Below are positions 8,298 to 17,489 of a stretch of DNA of 64,000 nt, one piece after another. Both the position numbers and the translations under genes were made by a program. Origin of the DNA: JABMNT01 sp048262255 (lineage in GTDB: Bacteria > Pseudomonadota > Alphaproteobacteria > Rhodospirillales > Casp-alpha2); assembly GCA_048262255.1 (NCBI GenBank), contig JBLXFH010000003.1, positions 248,001 through 312,000 on the forward strand, read 5' to 3'. Each line of letters begins with the position of its first letter. The stretch's first letter is position 1. The notes under the pieces are model-generated. The model was not told the DNA's origin. It did no database searches and worked only from the letters and a program-made list of their open reading frames with translations.

Positions 8298-8942
8298 TTA
8301 CAGGTTATTTTCCGCCTGAAAATGACCTGTAAGGCCGTGAAATACGGCTTCAAACATCTCTGTTGTCAGCCGCCCGGTGTTGGTGTTGTAGCGCGAGCAG
8401 TGGTAGCTGTCGGCCAGCAGCAGGCCATTCGTGAGCCGATGCTGGGCCGCATGGCCAAATTTGAAGTCGGTTTTGCGCTCCTGAAAGGTGGTCAGCACCG
8501 CCGCATGGGCCAGACCGCCCAACGCCAAAATCACCTTCAGACGGCTCATCGTCTCGATTTCGCTGATCAGAAACGGCCGACAGGCACTGGCTTCCGGCCC
8601 GGTCGGTTTGTTTTGCGGCGGCACGCAGCGCACCGCGTTGGTAATCCGGCAGTTGGTCAGCTCCAGCCCATCATTGGCATGCGCCCCGAAAGCGCCTTTC
8701 GCCAAGCCAAATTTGATCAGTGTGGGATAGAGCAGGTCGCCGGCATAATCACCGGTGAAGGGCCGCCCGGTCTGGTTGGCGCCTTTCAGGCCCGGGGCCA
8801 GACCGACAATCAGCAGTTCAGCTCCGATATCACCAAACGCCGGTACGGGGCCGTTGTGAAAACTCGGATATAGGCCCTGGTTTTTCGTACGAAACTCAAC
8901 CAGCCGGGGGCACAGATCGCAATCCTTTTCCGGCTTAAGCAA
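8298..8942 (-). CDS. Uracil-DNA glycosylase, family 5 (UdgB type)
   Basis: DNA-repair enzyme that removes uracil and other deaminated bases. From a TTG start at 8942 the product has 214 residues, the usual size. Four Cys fit the [4Fe-4S] cluster (CDLC near the start, AVRC, SAC). Motif GLAPGLKGANQTGRPF is the family-5 active-site loop, lacking the Asp of family 1 and 4 enzymes, and HCSRYNTNTGRLT is the DNA-intercalation motif. The TTG start overlaps the NYN stop by eight bases and is chosen because homologues begin just before the CxxC; upstream in-frame ATGs would read through the NYN gene. Translation is probably coupled to NYN. Confidence 0.88.
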   Translation of the reverse strand: MLKPEKDCDLCPRLVEFRTKNQGLYPSFHNGPVPAFGDIGAELLIVGLAPGLKGANQTGRPFTGDYAGDLLYPTLIKFGLAKGAFGAHANDGLELTNCRITNAVRCVPPQNKPTGPEASACRPFLISEIETMSRLKVILALGGLAHAAVLTTFQERKTDFKFGHAAQHRLTNGLLLADSYHCSRYNTNTGRLTTEMFEAVFHGLTGHFQAENNL

Positions 8943-9561
8943 TTTCGATTTCCGGGTCCGAGTAGTCCGCGTCAAAATCATCCTGATCGTAAAAGTCCGG
9001 TATATCAGGGTGTTCATCGTCGCCACGGTTCGCACCCTGGCGTTCAATCTTGCCGCGCAGTGTTTTCAGATCAATGAAATCATCGGCCTGACGGCGTAAT
9101 TCGTCGGCAATCATCGGCGGGTTGGAATGCACGGTGCTGACCACCGTTACATGAATGCCTTTGCGCTGCACCGTCTCGACGACCCGGCGGAAATCGCCAT
9201 CACCGGAGAACAGCACCGCATGATCGATATTTTCCGCCATCTGCATCAGATCGACAGCCAGTTCGATATCCATGTTTCCTTTGACCTTGCGCCGTCCGCT
9301 GGGATCGGTAAATTCCTTGGCGGGCTTGGTGACCATGGTATAGCCGTTGTAATCAAGCCAGTCGACGAGGGGGCGGATAGGGGAATACTCCTGATCTTCC
9401 AGCAGGGCCGTATAATAAAAGGCGCGCACAAGACGGCTGTTTTCTTTAAAGACGTTCAGGAGTTGTTTGTAATCAATGTCAAACCCCAGTGCGCGGGCCG
9501 CCGCATAGAGGTTCGATCCGTCAATAAAAAGCGCCACACGCTCATTGGCATAAAAGGTCAT
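8935..9561 (-). CDS. NYN/LabA-like ribonuclease-fold protein (DUF88)
   Basis: A 208-residue PIN-like NYN domain protein. The acidic residues expected of a metal nuclease are visible: ALFIDGSNLY, GNMDIELAVDLMQM and LFSGDGDFRR. After residue 165 comes an acidic, probably disordered tail (DIPDFYDQDDFDADY). Start at 9561 (MTFYANERVALFIDGSN) matches close relatives; a start nine bases upstream is possible. Homologues occur across Alphaproteobacteria in this same neighbourhood; the natural RNA substrate is not known. It forms an operon with the overlapping uracil-DNA glycosylase. Confidence 0.88.
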   Translation of the reverse strand: MTFYANERVALFIDGSNLYAAARALGFDIDYKQLLNVFKENSRLVRAFYYTALLEDQEYSPIRPLVDWLDYNGYTMVTKPAKEFTDPSGRRKVKGNMDIELAVDLMQMAENIDHAVLFSGDGDFRRVVETVQRKGIHVTVVSTVHSNPPMIADELRRQADDFIDLKTLRGKIERQGANRGDDEHPDIPDFYDQDDFDADYSDPEIEIA

Positions 9562-9729
9562 AACAATCACCGGTCACAATCAAATAGGTACTCAAAAAAA
9601 TCTTGGTTAAAATCAAATCAAAAGAGCCCTGAACAGGCCACGTAAAAATCAATTTCCGCATGAATGATATATATTTACTTATGAGATAAGCCTTCCCGAT
9701 AAAGAGGCAAGAGGAAAAAGACCACTTTT

Positions 9730-10272
9730 ATGATAATCATCGGACTTGGCGCCAATTTGCCTACAGACACTTATGGCCCCCCCCGCGCGGCTTTGGGCGC
9801 CGCGCTGGCCGCTCTGGCAGCGGACGGCTTTACCATCAAACAGCGTTCTCCCTGGTATGAAAGCGCACCCGTGCCCATGTCCGAGCAGCCTTGGTACGTC
9901 AATGGCGTCTGTGAGCTCATGACCGACCGTTCGCCGGACCGGGTCATACAGACCCTGCTGGAGCTGGAAAACCGGTTTGGCCGGGTCCGTAGCCAGCAGA
10001 ATGCGCCACGCATCCTTGATCTTGATCTGCTGGCCTATGAGGACCGGATTATCACCGGCCAGACGCCAGCTGAATTGAGCGTTCCCCACCCGCGTATGTA
10101 TCAACGGGCCTTTGTCATCCTGCCTTTGCAGGACATCGCACCGGACTGGACCGATCCGGTTTCAGGGCGCTCCATAAGCGATCTGGCCGCCGCCCTGCCG
10201 AAGGACCAGCAAACCCGAAAACTCGAAGATGCAAACGGGGTCTATGGCACCGAATGGCAGGACAACGGCTGA
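9730..10272 (+). CDS. folK: 6-hydroxymethyl-7,8-dihydropterin pyrophosphokinase
   Basis: Transfers pyrophosphate from ATP to 6-hydroxymethyl-dihydropterin in folate synthesis. The 180-residue product starts MIIIGLGANLPTD and contains SPWYESAPVPM, QPWYVNGVCE, the magnesium motif RILDLDLLAYED and VPHPRMYQRAFVILPL. All positions expected of HPPK are present. It is divergent from the NYN gene with a 168-base promoter gap and is followed 90 bases later by rpoZ. Confidence 0.95.
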   Translation: MIIIGLGANLPTDTYGPPRAALGAALAALAADGFTIKQRSPWYESAPVPMSEQPWYVNGVCELMTDRSPDRVIQTLLELENRFGRVRSQQNAPRILDLDLLAYEDRIITGQTPAELSVPHPRMYQRAFVILPLQDIAPDWTDPVSGRSISDLAAALPKDQQTRKLEDANGVYGTEWQDNG

Positions 10273-10362
10273 TATCGCAAGAGAGCCGCCTAAAAGCCTT
10301 GCAATCCAAGAGAATGCCCCATATATCATCGGAAAATTTCCTCATTTTACCGGAGTTCGCCA

Positions 10363-10767
10363 ATGGCCCGCGTTACCGTTGAAGATTGCGTCACGAAAAT
10401 CCCGAACCGCTTTGAGCTGGTTATGATTGCCGCCCAGCGCGCCCGTGACATTTCCGCTGGCTCTGCGGTCACCGTTGACCGTGACAACGACAAGAACCCG
10501 GTGGTCGCGCTGCGTGAAATCGCAGATGAAACTGTTGTGCTGAGTGAAGTCGAAGAGTCCGTGATCAAAAACCTGCAGTCCTATGTCGAAATGGACGAGC
10601 CGGAAGAAGATGAAATGGACCTGCTCGCTATTCAGCAGGACCACAACGCCACGGACGCCGAGGACGGTTCTCCCGTTATGGTTATTGACAGTGCCCCTGA
10701 ACTGGAAGGCACTCTGGCACCGGATGCCTTTGGCGACGTTGTCCTCAGCGAGGAAACAGACGTTTAA
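10363..10767 (+). CDS. rpoZ: RNA polymerase omega subunit
   Basis: Small subunit that assists beta-prime folding and mediates (p)ppGpp responses. The start MARVTVEDCVTKIPNRFELV and AAQRARDISAG are diagnostic, followed by NPVVALREIADE. The 134-residue length includes the acidic C-terminal extension typical of Alphaproteobacteria. It stands immediately before the rsh gene, a conserved pairing of omega with the (p)ppGpp enzyme, and is closed by a good intrinsic terminator. Confidence 0.97.
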   Translation: MARVTVEDCVTKIPNRFELVMIAAQRARDISAGSAVTVDRDNDKNPVVALREIADETVVLSEVEESVIKNLQSYVEMDEPEEDEMDLLAIQQDHNATDAEDGSPVMVIDSAPELEGTLAPDAFGDVVLSEETDV

Positions 10768-10794
10768 TTCAGGTTCATTATAACGGTATCCATG

Positions 10795-10833
10795 AACGGC
10801 GCTGGCAAAGAAATTTGCCGCGCCGTTTTTGCT
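10795..10833 (+). terminator. Intrinsic terminator after rpoZ
   Basis: Stem of about 14 pairs (AACGGCGC then GGCAAA pairing with TTTGCC and GCGCCGTT, one bulged T) with a GAAA loop and a TTTTTGCTTTT tail. It ends about 55 bases before the rsh start, so rsh probably has its own promoter or depends on read-through. Confidence 0.85.
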
Positions 10834-10888
10834 TTTGCGTTTGAAACTTCCCCAAGGCCTTGTAGACTCATAGATACAAGGAGAATGA

Positions 10889-13051
10889 ATGTTACGTCAA
10901 TTTGAGCTTGTGGAAGCGGTGCGCGCCTACGACCCCCATGTCGATGAGGATGGGCTTAACCGTGCCTATGTGTTCGCCATGAAAGCCCATGGTTCACAAA
11001 AGCGGGCCTCCGGCGATCCCTATTTCTCCCACCCCATTGAAGTCGCCGGTATTCTGACCCGCTACAAGGTCGATTCCAACACCATCATGACGGCGCTCCT
11101 GCACGATACCATTGAAGATACGGAAACGACCTTCGATGACATCAAATCCATCTGCGGTGAGGAAGTTGCGCGCCTGGTCGATGGCGTAACCAAACTGACC
11201 CGGATCGAATTTCAGTCGGATCAGACCAAGCAGGCGGAGAATTTCCGCAAACTGGTTCTCGCCATGTCGGAGGATATCCGGGTGCTGCTGGTCAAGCTGG
11301 CGGACCGGCTGCACAACATGCGGACCCTGCATTTCATCACAAAACCGGAAAAGCGCCAGCGCATCGCCACTGAAACCATGGATATCTACGCGCCGCTGGC
11401 AGAACGGATCGGCATGCAGGACCTGAAAGCCGAACTCGAAGACCTGGCTTTTAATGAACTGAATCCGGAAGCCCGCCGCTCGATCACCCGCCGCCTCGAA
11501 TTTCTGCGTGAGCGCGGCGAAAACCTAGTTCAGAAGGTCATTGTCGAGCTGAAACTGGTCCTCGCGGAAAACGGCATTCAGGCAGAAATCAGTGGTCGTG
11601 AAAAAACACCCTATTCGATCTGGCAGAAAATGAAGAAAAATGAAGTGGGGTTCGAGCAGTTGTCCGACATCATGGCCTTTCGGGTTGTCGTCGACAGCAT
11701 TGAGGATTGTTACAAGGCCCTGGGAATTGCCCACAGCGCCTATCCGGTCGTTCCCATGCGTTTTAAAGACTATATCTCGACCCCCAAACCCAATGGCTAT
11801 CAATCCATTCACACCGGCGTTTTCGGGCCGGAACGCCAGCGGATCGAGTTGCAAATCCGGACCCGGGACATGCATGAAATTGCCGAATCCGGCGTCGCCG
11901 CGCACTGGAATTACAAGCAAGGCGAAGCGGTCAAGGATGGCAGACAGTACCGCTGGCTACGGGAGCTTTTGGAAATTCTGGAACAGGCGGATGGGCCAGA
12001 AGAATTTCTGGAACATACCAAAATGGAAATGTTCCAGGATCAGGTGTTCTGTTTCACACCACGCGGGGATCTGATCAATTTACCCACCGGAGCGACACCG
12101 GTTGACTTTGCCTACGCCGTTCATTCCGAAGTGGGCGACCGCTGCGTGGGTGCCAAAATTAATGGCCGCATGATGCCCTTGCGCAGCCAGTTGCGTAATG
12201 GCGATCAGGTTGAGATCGTCACCTCGAAGGCGCAAACGCCATCACCGACCTGGGAGCGATTTGTCGTATCCGGAAAGGCACGGGCCCGTATTCGCCGTTT
12301 CGTCCGTATACAAGAGCGTGAACAATATGAAAAGCTGGGCCGTTCCATCCTGCATCGGGTCTTCAAGGATGAAGGATATGAACTCTCCGACAAAGGGCTC
12401 GCTGGCGTTCTGAAAATCTTCCACCAGCCGACCGTCGAGGACCTGTGCGCCGAAGTCGGCACCGGCCATCTTGGTGGGCGGGATGTCCTGCTGGCGGTTT
12501 ATCCCGGCGCCAAGAAAAAAGCCAAAGTTACGGATGAGAACATCATCCCGATCAACAAGGCCCGTCCCAAGTCCGGAAAAAATACAGACGATGCCATTTC
12601 CATCAAAGGGTTGATCCCTGGCATGGCGATGCACCTCGCCGGCTGCTGTCATCCCTTACCTGGAGACCGCATTGTTGGCATTGTTACAACAGGGCGTGGA
12701 GTGACCATCCATACAATCGACTGCGAAACCCTGGAAACGTTTCATGACCAGCCGGAACGCTGGATGGATGTCTCCTGGGGGGGCAATGGAGAGGGCGATG
12801 GTGGTTCTCTTTCCAAGGTCGGACGGCTGTATGTGAGTATTGCAAACGTGCCCGGCGCACTTGGCGAATTGTCTACCGTCATAGCAAAAAACAACGGCAA
12901 CATCTCCAACTTGAAAATCACCAACCGGGCCGGTGATTTCTACGATATGCTGATCGATGTCGAGGTTCAAAACGTCAAACATCTGACTGAAGTCATTGCG
13001 GCCTTACGGGCCAGCCCGATGACACATACAGTTGATCGTTCACGTGGTTGA
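10889..13051 (+). CDS. rsh: Bifunctional (p)ppGpp synthase/hydrolase
   Basis: Single long RelA/SpoT enzyme controlling the stringent response. Domains in order over 720 residues: HD hydrolase (SGDPYFSHPIEVAGIL, HDTIEDTETTF with the metal-binding His-Asp intact), synthetase (SGREKTPYSIWQKM, IMAFRVVVDS, PKPNGYQSIHTGV), TGS (VFCFTPRGDLINLPTGATPV), zinc-finger-like CC (AGCCHPLPGD) and a C-terminal ACT (VPGALGELSTVIAKNNGNIS). Both active sites look complete. AAGGAG lies before the ATG. As usual for Alphaproteobacteria it is likely the only long RSH protein, though this cannot be shown from one window. Confidence 0.96.
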   Translation: MLRQFELVEAVRAYDPHVDEDGLNRAYVFAMKAHGSQKRASGDPYFSHPIEVAGILTRYKVDSNTIMTALLHDTIEDTETTFDDIKSICGEEVARLVDGVTKLTRIEFQSDQTKQAENFRKLVLAMSEDIRVLLVKLADRLHNMRTLHFITKPEKRQRIATETMDIYAPLAERIGMQDLKAELEDLAFNELNPEARRSITRRLEFLRERGENLVQKVIVELKLVLAENGIQAEISGREKTPYSIWQKMKKNEVGFEQLSDIMAFRVVVDSIEDCYKALGIAHSAYPVVPMRFKDYISTPKPNGYQSIHTGVFGPERQRIELQIRTRDMHEIAESGVAAHWNYKQGEAVKDGRQYRWLRELLEILEQADGPEEFLEHTKMEMFQDQVFCFTPRGDLINLPTGATPVDFAYAVHSEVGDRCVGAKINGRMMPLRSQLRNGDQVEIVTSKAQTPSPTWERFVVSGKARARIRRFVRIQEREQYEKLGRSILHRVFKDEGYELSDKGLAGVLKIFHQPTVEDLCAEVGTGHLGGRDVLLAVYPGAKKKAKVTDENIIPINKARPKSGKNTDDAISIKGLIPGMAMHLAGCCHPLPGDRIVGIVTTGRGVTIHTIDCETLETFHDQPERWMDVSWGGNGEGDGGSLSKVGRLYVSIANVPGALGELSTVIAKNNGNISNLKITNRAGDFYDMLIDVEVQNVKHLTEVIAALRASPMTHTVDRSRG

Positions 13052-13123
13052 ATTTCCCAGTCGGTTTCGGCATTGTGCTGACGGATACTGTTGAACTGAT
13101 ACGAATTCTCAAAATGATACACC

Positions 13124-13720
13124 ATGTTTGACCGCCGTCACAAACTAGGCATCGGGTCGAAAATTGCCGGTTTCTTCTGGCCGGCCGCCGGTTTTCGTCG
13201 GGCCGGCACCTATCTCCTGCATCGCCTGTCCCGTCTGCCGGGTACGCCCTACGCTCTGGCCGGTGGTTTTGCCTGCGGTGCAGCAGCCTCCTTTACGCCA
13301 TTTGTCGGTTTTCATTTCATTCTGGCCGCTCTGCTGGCCTGGCTGATACGCGCAGACGTTCTGGCGTCCGCTATTGGCACTGCAGTTGGAAACCCCTGGA
13401 CGTTCCCCTTCATCTGGGCCTGGTTATACAGTTTGGGTTGCTGGATGGGATTCGGCGATGCGGGGATGAAGATCACAGAAGTTAACTTCCCCCGCATATT
13501 CGGTCAATTGTTGGAAGCCATGTTGAATGGGCATTTCTCAACGATCATCGACATTGCATCGCCTGTTCTGTGGCCAATGCTTGTCGGCGCGCTGCCAACA
13601 GCCGTCATCATCTGGATTATTTTTTATTTTCCTTTAAGGCGGATTGTGGAAAGTTACCAGCTTGCGCGGATCAAGCGCCGCAAAAGAAAACGATTATCGT
13701 CGTCAAAAGGAACTGTGTGA
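13124..13720 (+). CDS. DUF2062 membrane protein
   Basis: A 198-residue inner-membrane protein with three hydrophobic segments. It matches DUF2062: a basic start, SRLPGTPYALAGGFACGAAA, SFTPFVGFHFILAALLAWLI and AIGTAVGNPWTFPFIWAW. The function of the family is unknown. Its TGA overlaps the pdxJ ATG by one base, implying coupled translation with pdxJ and the downstream acpS-lepB-rnc-era run. Confidence 0.85.
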   Translation: MFDRRHKLGIGSKIAGFFWPAAGFRRAGTYLLHRLSRLPGTPYALAGGFACGAAASFTPFVGFHFILAALLAWLIRADVLASAIGTAVGNPWTFPFIWAWLYSLGCWMGFGDAGMKITEVNFPRIFGQLLEAMLNGHFSTIIDIASPVLWPMLVGALPTAVIIWIIFYFPLRRIVESYQLARIKRRKRKRLSSSKGTV

Positions 13721-14463
13721 TGAGTACTTATTTGCGCATGGGCGTCAATATTGATCATGTTGCCACCATCCGGAATGCCCGTGGCGGTGGTCATCCGGAC
13801 CCTGTCCGGGCGGCCAAGCTGGCGGAACGCGCCGGTGCCGACGGTATTACGGCGCACCTCCGTGAAGACCGGCGTCATATTTCCGATTCGGATATCGAGC
13901 GCCTGATCGACAGCATCAATGTTCCGCTCAACCTGGAGATGGCGGCAACCGACGAAATGCTGGCAATCGCCTTGCGACACAAACCCCAGGCAGCCTGTAT
14001 CGTGCCAGAAAAACGTGAAGAACAAACGACGGAAGGGGGGCTTGATGTGGCAGGCGGTGCCAATCATCTGAAATCTTTTGTCGACCGGTTGGCCGATGAA
14101 GGCATTCGCGTTTCGTTGTTCGTTGAACCCGACATCGCACAACTTGATGCCGCAGCCCGGCTGGGTGCTCCTGTCGTTGAACTGCATGTTGGCGCTTATT
14201 GCGATTCTCGTCAGGTGACCCGCGCACGGGAGCTGGAAAAGATTGAAAAAGCCGTTCTTCACGCCCACGAACTGGGCCTGGAATGCCACGCGGGGCACGG
14301 TCTGACCTATGATACGGTTGGCCCGGTTGCCGCCATGCCGACGATCGCTGAGCTGAACATCGGGCATTTTCTCATCGGTGAGGCCATTTTTGGCGGCCTG
14401 GAAAGCGCCATCACCCGAATGCGTGCGGCCATGGATGCCGCCCGATCACGGGCATCCGCATAA
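13720..14463 (+). CDS. pdxJ: Pyridoxine 5'-phosphate synthase
   Basis: Condenses 1-deoxy-xylulose 5-phosphate with 3-amino-2-oxopropyl phosphate in the DXP-dependent vitamin B6 pathway. 247 residues from the ATG at 13720; a longer in-frame start at 13570 would read through the upstream gene and is rejected. Motifs: LGVNIDHVATIRNARGG-like start (MGVNIDHVATIRNARGG), ITAHLREDRRHI, NLEMAATDEM, VPEKREEQTTEGGLD, and GHGLTYDTVGP with the phosphate loop. Length and all catalytic segments are normal. Confidence 0.97.
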   Translation: MSTYLRMGVNIDHVATIRNARGGGHPDPVRAAKLAERAGADGITAHLREDRRHISDSDIERLIDSINVPLNLEMAATDEMLAIALRHKPQAACIVPEKREEQTTEGGLDVAGGANHLKSFVDRLADEGIRVSLFVEPDIAQLDAAARLGAPVVELHVGAYCDSRQVTRARELEKIEKAVLHAHELGLECHAGHGLTYDTVGPVAAMPTIAELNIGHFLIGEAIFGGLESAITRMRAAMDAARSRASA

Positions 14464-14479
14464 TGGTTAACCGCACGCT

Positions 14480-14890
14480 ATGATCATCGGCATCGGAACA
14501 GACCTTTGCGATATCCGGCGCATTGAGAAAACCCTAGAGCAATTTGGCGAACGCTTCAAAACTCGGCTTTTCAGTGATTACGAACAAGCAAAAGCCGAAC
14601 GGCGCGCCAACCCGGCCAGTTCCTATGCCCAAAGCTTTGCCGCAAAAGAAGCCTGTTCAAAGGCGCTTGGCACCGGCTTTCGTCAGGGTGTGTTCTGGCG
14701 CGACATGGTGGTCCGGAATCTGCCGACAGGGCAGCCCTATATGGAAATCACGGGTGGCGCACGCGTTCGCCTCAACACATTGGTGCCTGAAGGCATGGAA
14801 GCCCGAGTGGATGTCTCACAAACCGATGAATATCCCATGGCCCACGCCATGGTGATCATTTCGGCGATCCCCATCCAGATCAATACATAA
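14480..14890 (+). CDS. acpS: Holo-[acyl-carrier-protein] synthase
   Basis: Transfers 4'-phosphopantetheine from CoA to apo-ACP. The 136 residues begin MIIGIGTDLCDIRRIEKTL with the metal-binding Asp, and contain SYAQSFAAKEACSKALGTG with the second acidic residue in FAAKEA. It lies 16 bases after pdxJ, the well-known pdxJ-acpS pair. Confidence 0.96.
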   Translation: MIIGIGTDLCDIRRIEKTLEQFGERFKTRLFSDYEQAKAERRANPASSYAQSFAAKEACSKALGTGFRQGVFWRDMVVRNLPTGQPYMEITGGARVRLNTLVPEGMEARVDVSQTDEYPMAHAMVIISAIPIQINT

Positions 14891-14993
14891 GTCGGAATTG
14901 ACGTGATATTGCCATCCCCCTTGATCGGTCACGGCAAACCCAGTAACACTCAGGAAAATTTCGTCGTCATCCATCCTTTAAAAAGTTGCTTTA

Positions 14994-15731
14994 ATGAAAA
15001 ACGATAATCCCGGTGGCTTCGCCGATACTATAAAAACGGTTATTTATGCGCTTTTGATTGCCTTTGGCGTTCGGACCGTCGCCTATGAGCCCTTCAACAT
15101 TCCTTCCGGCTCCATGTATCCGACGCTTCTGGTCGGCGATTATCTGTTCGTTTCGAAATTTTCATACGGCTATAGCAAATATTCTCTGCTTTTCAGCCTA
15201 CCTCTATTTTCGGGCCGTATTTGGGAAACCCTTCCGGAACGCGGCGATGTCGCCGTTTTCAAAAAACCGACAGATACCTCCATTGATTACATAAAACGCA
15301 TTGTCGGCTTACCCGGCGACCGTCTGCAGGTGATTAACGGCATTTTGAATATCAATGGCAAACCCGTTGAACGCGAACGGGCAGGGGTCCATGTAATCAC
15401 CGACAACTGGGGTAACAGGCGGGAAATTCCACGCTATATTGAAACCCTGCCCAACGGGAAAAAACACTATATTCTGGAAGAAAGCGATACGGAGACCATG
15501 GACAACACCCCCGTTTACTCGGTTCCCGAGGGGCATGTGTTCGGCATGGGTGACAATCGGGACAACTCCCAGGACAGCCGGTATTTACGTCAGGTCGGTT
15601 TTATTCCGGTTGAAAATCTGGTCGGCAGGGCCGAGGTCCTGTTTCTATCCATTGACAACGCGCCTCTGTGGCAGTTTTGGAACTGGGGTTCCTCCTTGCG
15701 CACGGACCGCTTTTTTACGGGTATTGAATGA
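14994..15731 (+). CDS. lepB: Signal peptidase I
   Basis: Membrane serine protease of the Ser-Lys type that removes signal peptides of exported proteins. One N-terminal transmembrane segment (about residues 11-30), then box B IPSGSMYPTLLVGD with the nucleophile Ser40, box D YIKRIVGLPGDRL with the general-base Lys, and box E GDNRDNSQDSR. The 245-residue length is typical of alphaproteobacterial LepB. The last four bases overlap the rnc start, indicating translational coupling. Confidence 0.96.
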   Translation: MKNDNPGGFADTIKTVIYALLIAFGVRTVAYEPFNIPSGSMYPTLLVGDYLFVSKFSYGYSKYSLLFSLPLFSGRIWETLPERGDVAVFKKPTDTSIDYIKRIVGLPGDRLQVINGILNINGKPVERERAGVHVITDNWGNRREIPRYIETLPNGKKHYILEESDTETMDNTPVYSVPEGHVFGMGDNRDNSQDSRYLRQVGFIPVENLVGRAEVLFLSIDNAPLWQFWNWGSSLRTDRFFTGIE

Positions 15732-16462
15732 CAGGGAAGGCGCCACAAACGGTTCCCGGTTCGGGCTCGACTGGCGAGCCTGTGCATCGCCTTCTTGAGC
15801 AGAGGCTGAACTACACTTTTCAAAACCCGGACTTGCTTGAACGCGCGTTAACTCATTCCAGCAGTGTTAACCGGCGACAACAATCAAACGAACGGCTGGA
15901 GTTTCTTGGCGACCGCGTTCTCGGTCTGGTTATTGCCGATATGCTTTTAGCAGCCTTCCCGAATGAAGACGAAGGTGCACTTGGCTACCGGTTTGCAGCA
16001 CTTGTTCGGCTGGAAGCTCTTGAACGCGTTGCCGAACCGCTGGGGCTGGAAGGCCTTATCAAACGCGAAACGGACCCGGCTGAAGCAGGTGCCCGCCAGA
16101 AAAGCAGCCTCCTCGGCAATGCCTGTGAAGCGGTTATCGCCGCCATCTATCTGGACGGCGGCCTTGATGCCGCACGGCGCTTTATCCAGCACCATTGGAC
16201 AGACCTGCTGAAACAGGACATTCAACCCCCGAAGGATCCGAAAACCCGGTTGCAGGAATATGCCCAAAGCCAGGGTTGGCCCTTGCCGCAATATCAGATT
16301 ATCCGACAAACCGGACCGGATCATGCGCCGGAATTTGTGGTCGAGGTTCTTGTCCGCAAAACCCCACCGGCACAAGGCAGTGGACCGTCCAAACGGGCTG
16401 CGGAAATGGCTGCTGCCGAAGCTCTTTTACAACAAATAAATGGAAACACATCAAATGGTTGA
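15728..16462 (+). CDS. rnc: Ribonuclease III
   Basis: Double-strand-specific endonuclease for rRNA and mRNA processing. Catalytic domain: THSSSVNRRQQSNERLEFLG with the signature ERLEFLGD, then LLGNACEAVIAAIYLDGG with the second set of acidic residues. C-terminal dsRNA-binding domain: DPKTRLQEYAQSQG and SKRAAEMAAAEALL. 244 residues, complete. It overlaps lepB by four bases upstream and the era start region downstream. Confidence 0.96.
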   Translation: MTGKAPQTVPGSGSTGEPVHRLLEQRLNYTFQNPDLLERALTHSSSVNRRQQSNERLEFLGDRVLGLVIADMLLAAFPNEDEGALGYRFAALVRLEALERVAEPLGLEGLIKRETDPAEAGARQKSSLLGNACEAVIAAIYLDGGLDAARRFIQHHWTDLLKQDIQPPKDPKTRLQEYAQSQGWPLPQYQIIRQTGPDHAPEFVVEVLVRKTPPAQGSGPSKRAAEMAAAEALLQQINGNTSNG

Positions 16463-17360
16463 ACCCGAATCAACAAAAGCTGGTTTCATTGCCATTGTCG
16501 GTGCGCCCAATGTCGGGAAGTCAACCCTGCTCAACCGCTTTGTCGGTGCCAAGGTTTCGATCGTCTCGCCTAAAGTGCAAACCACCCGGTCCCGGGTCCT
16601 TGGCATTTGCATTGAAAACCAGTCACAAATCATTTTCATCGACACACCGGGGATTTTTGCGCCTCGCCGCCGTTTGGACAGGGCCATGGTCGCCGCCGCC
16701 TGGGGTGGTGCCGGGGATGCCGATGAAGTTCTTTTTGTTGTCGATGCCAGCCGCGGTATCTGTCGAGACACGTCGGACATACTCGACAAGCTCCAGTCAA
16801 CAGACCGGCCCGTCCATCTGGCAGTCAACAAGGTGGATCTGGTTAAAAAGCCAGAATTGCTGACCCTGATCGACGATCTTTCAAAGCGCTGTAATTTCAC
16901 CGAAATCTTTATGGTATCGGCCGAAACCGGCGACGGCGCCCAGGAACTTCTCTGCTATCTGGCCGATACGGTGCCCAGCGGTCCATGGCTGTTCCCGGAA
17001 GATCAGATTTCCGATATGCCGCAACGCTTGCTGGCGGCGGAAATCACCCGTGAAAAGATATATTTGCAGCTGCGGCAGGAACTGCCCTATGCAGCAACGG
17101 TCGAGACCGAGAATTGGGAAGTACGGCCCGACGGAAGCGTCAAGATTGATCAGGTGATTTATGTGGAACGGCCCACCCAGAAAGCCATTGTTCTTGGCAA
17201 GGGCGGGGCCCAGATAAAGGCCCTGGGTGCTGCCGCGCGCAAGGAACTGGAAGACATGCTGGAGACGCGAATCCACCTGTTTTTGTTTGTGAAGGTCCGC
17301 GAAAAATGGGGCGACGACCCTGAGCGGTACCGCGACTGGGGCCTTGATTACAACGCCTGA
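16455..17360 (+). CDS. era: GTPase Era
   Basis: Ribosome-associated GTPase needed for 30S maturation and 16S 3'-end processing. G1 GAPNVGKSTLLN, G2 region QTTRSRVLG, G3 DTPGIF, G4 NKVDLV, and a C-terminal KH domain (VLGKGGAQIKALGAAARKEL). Two starts are possible: 16440 (METHQM...) and 16455 (MVEPESTKAGFIAIVG); the second is preferred because it has GGAAA upstream and a shorter overlap with rnc. Product about 301 residues, typical. The lepB-rnc-era-recO order is classic. Confidence 0.95.
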   Translation: MVEPESTKAGFIAIVGAPNVGKSTLLNRFVGAKVSIVSPKVQTTRSRVLGICIENQSQIIFIDTPGIFAPRRRLDRAMVAAAWGGAGDADEVLFVVDASRGICRDTSDILDKLQSTDRPVHLAVNKVDLVKKPELLTLIDDLSKRCNFTEIFMVSAETGDGAQELLCYLADTVPSGPWLFPEDQISDMPQRLLAAEITREKIYLQLRQELPYAATVETENWEVRPDGSVKIDQVIYVERPTQKAIVLGKGGAQIKALGAAARKELEDMLETRIHLFLFVKVREKWGDDPERYRDWGLDYNA

Positions 17361-17489
17361 GGTTTACCACTCCGCCTGCTGTTATTGACGTCATGAGGAC
17401 GGTCGGGAAAATTGCGTGTTTGGTTCCGCTCCGGTGACGCATATAATCCAGAAGAGGCTGCTGCTGGAACGGAATGAGGAATAGGGGCC

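Noticed and set aside
13570..13719. N-terminal extension of pdxJ by 50 codons
   Set aside because: It lies inside the DUF2062 gene, and PdxJ proteins begin at the MSTYLRMGVNIDHV region.
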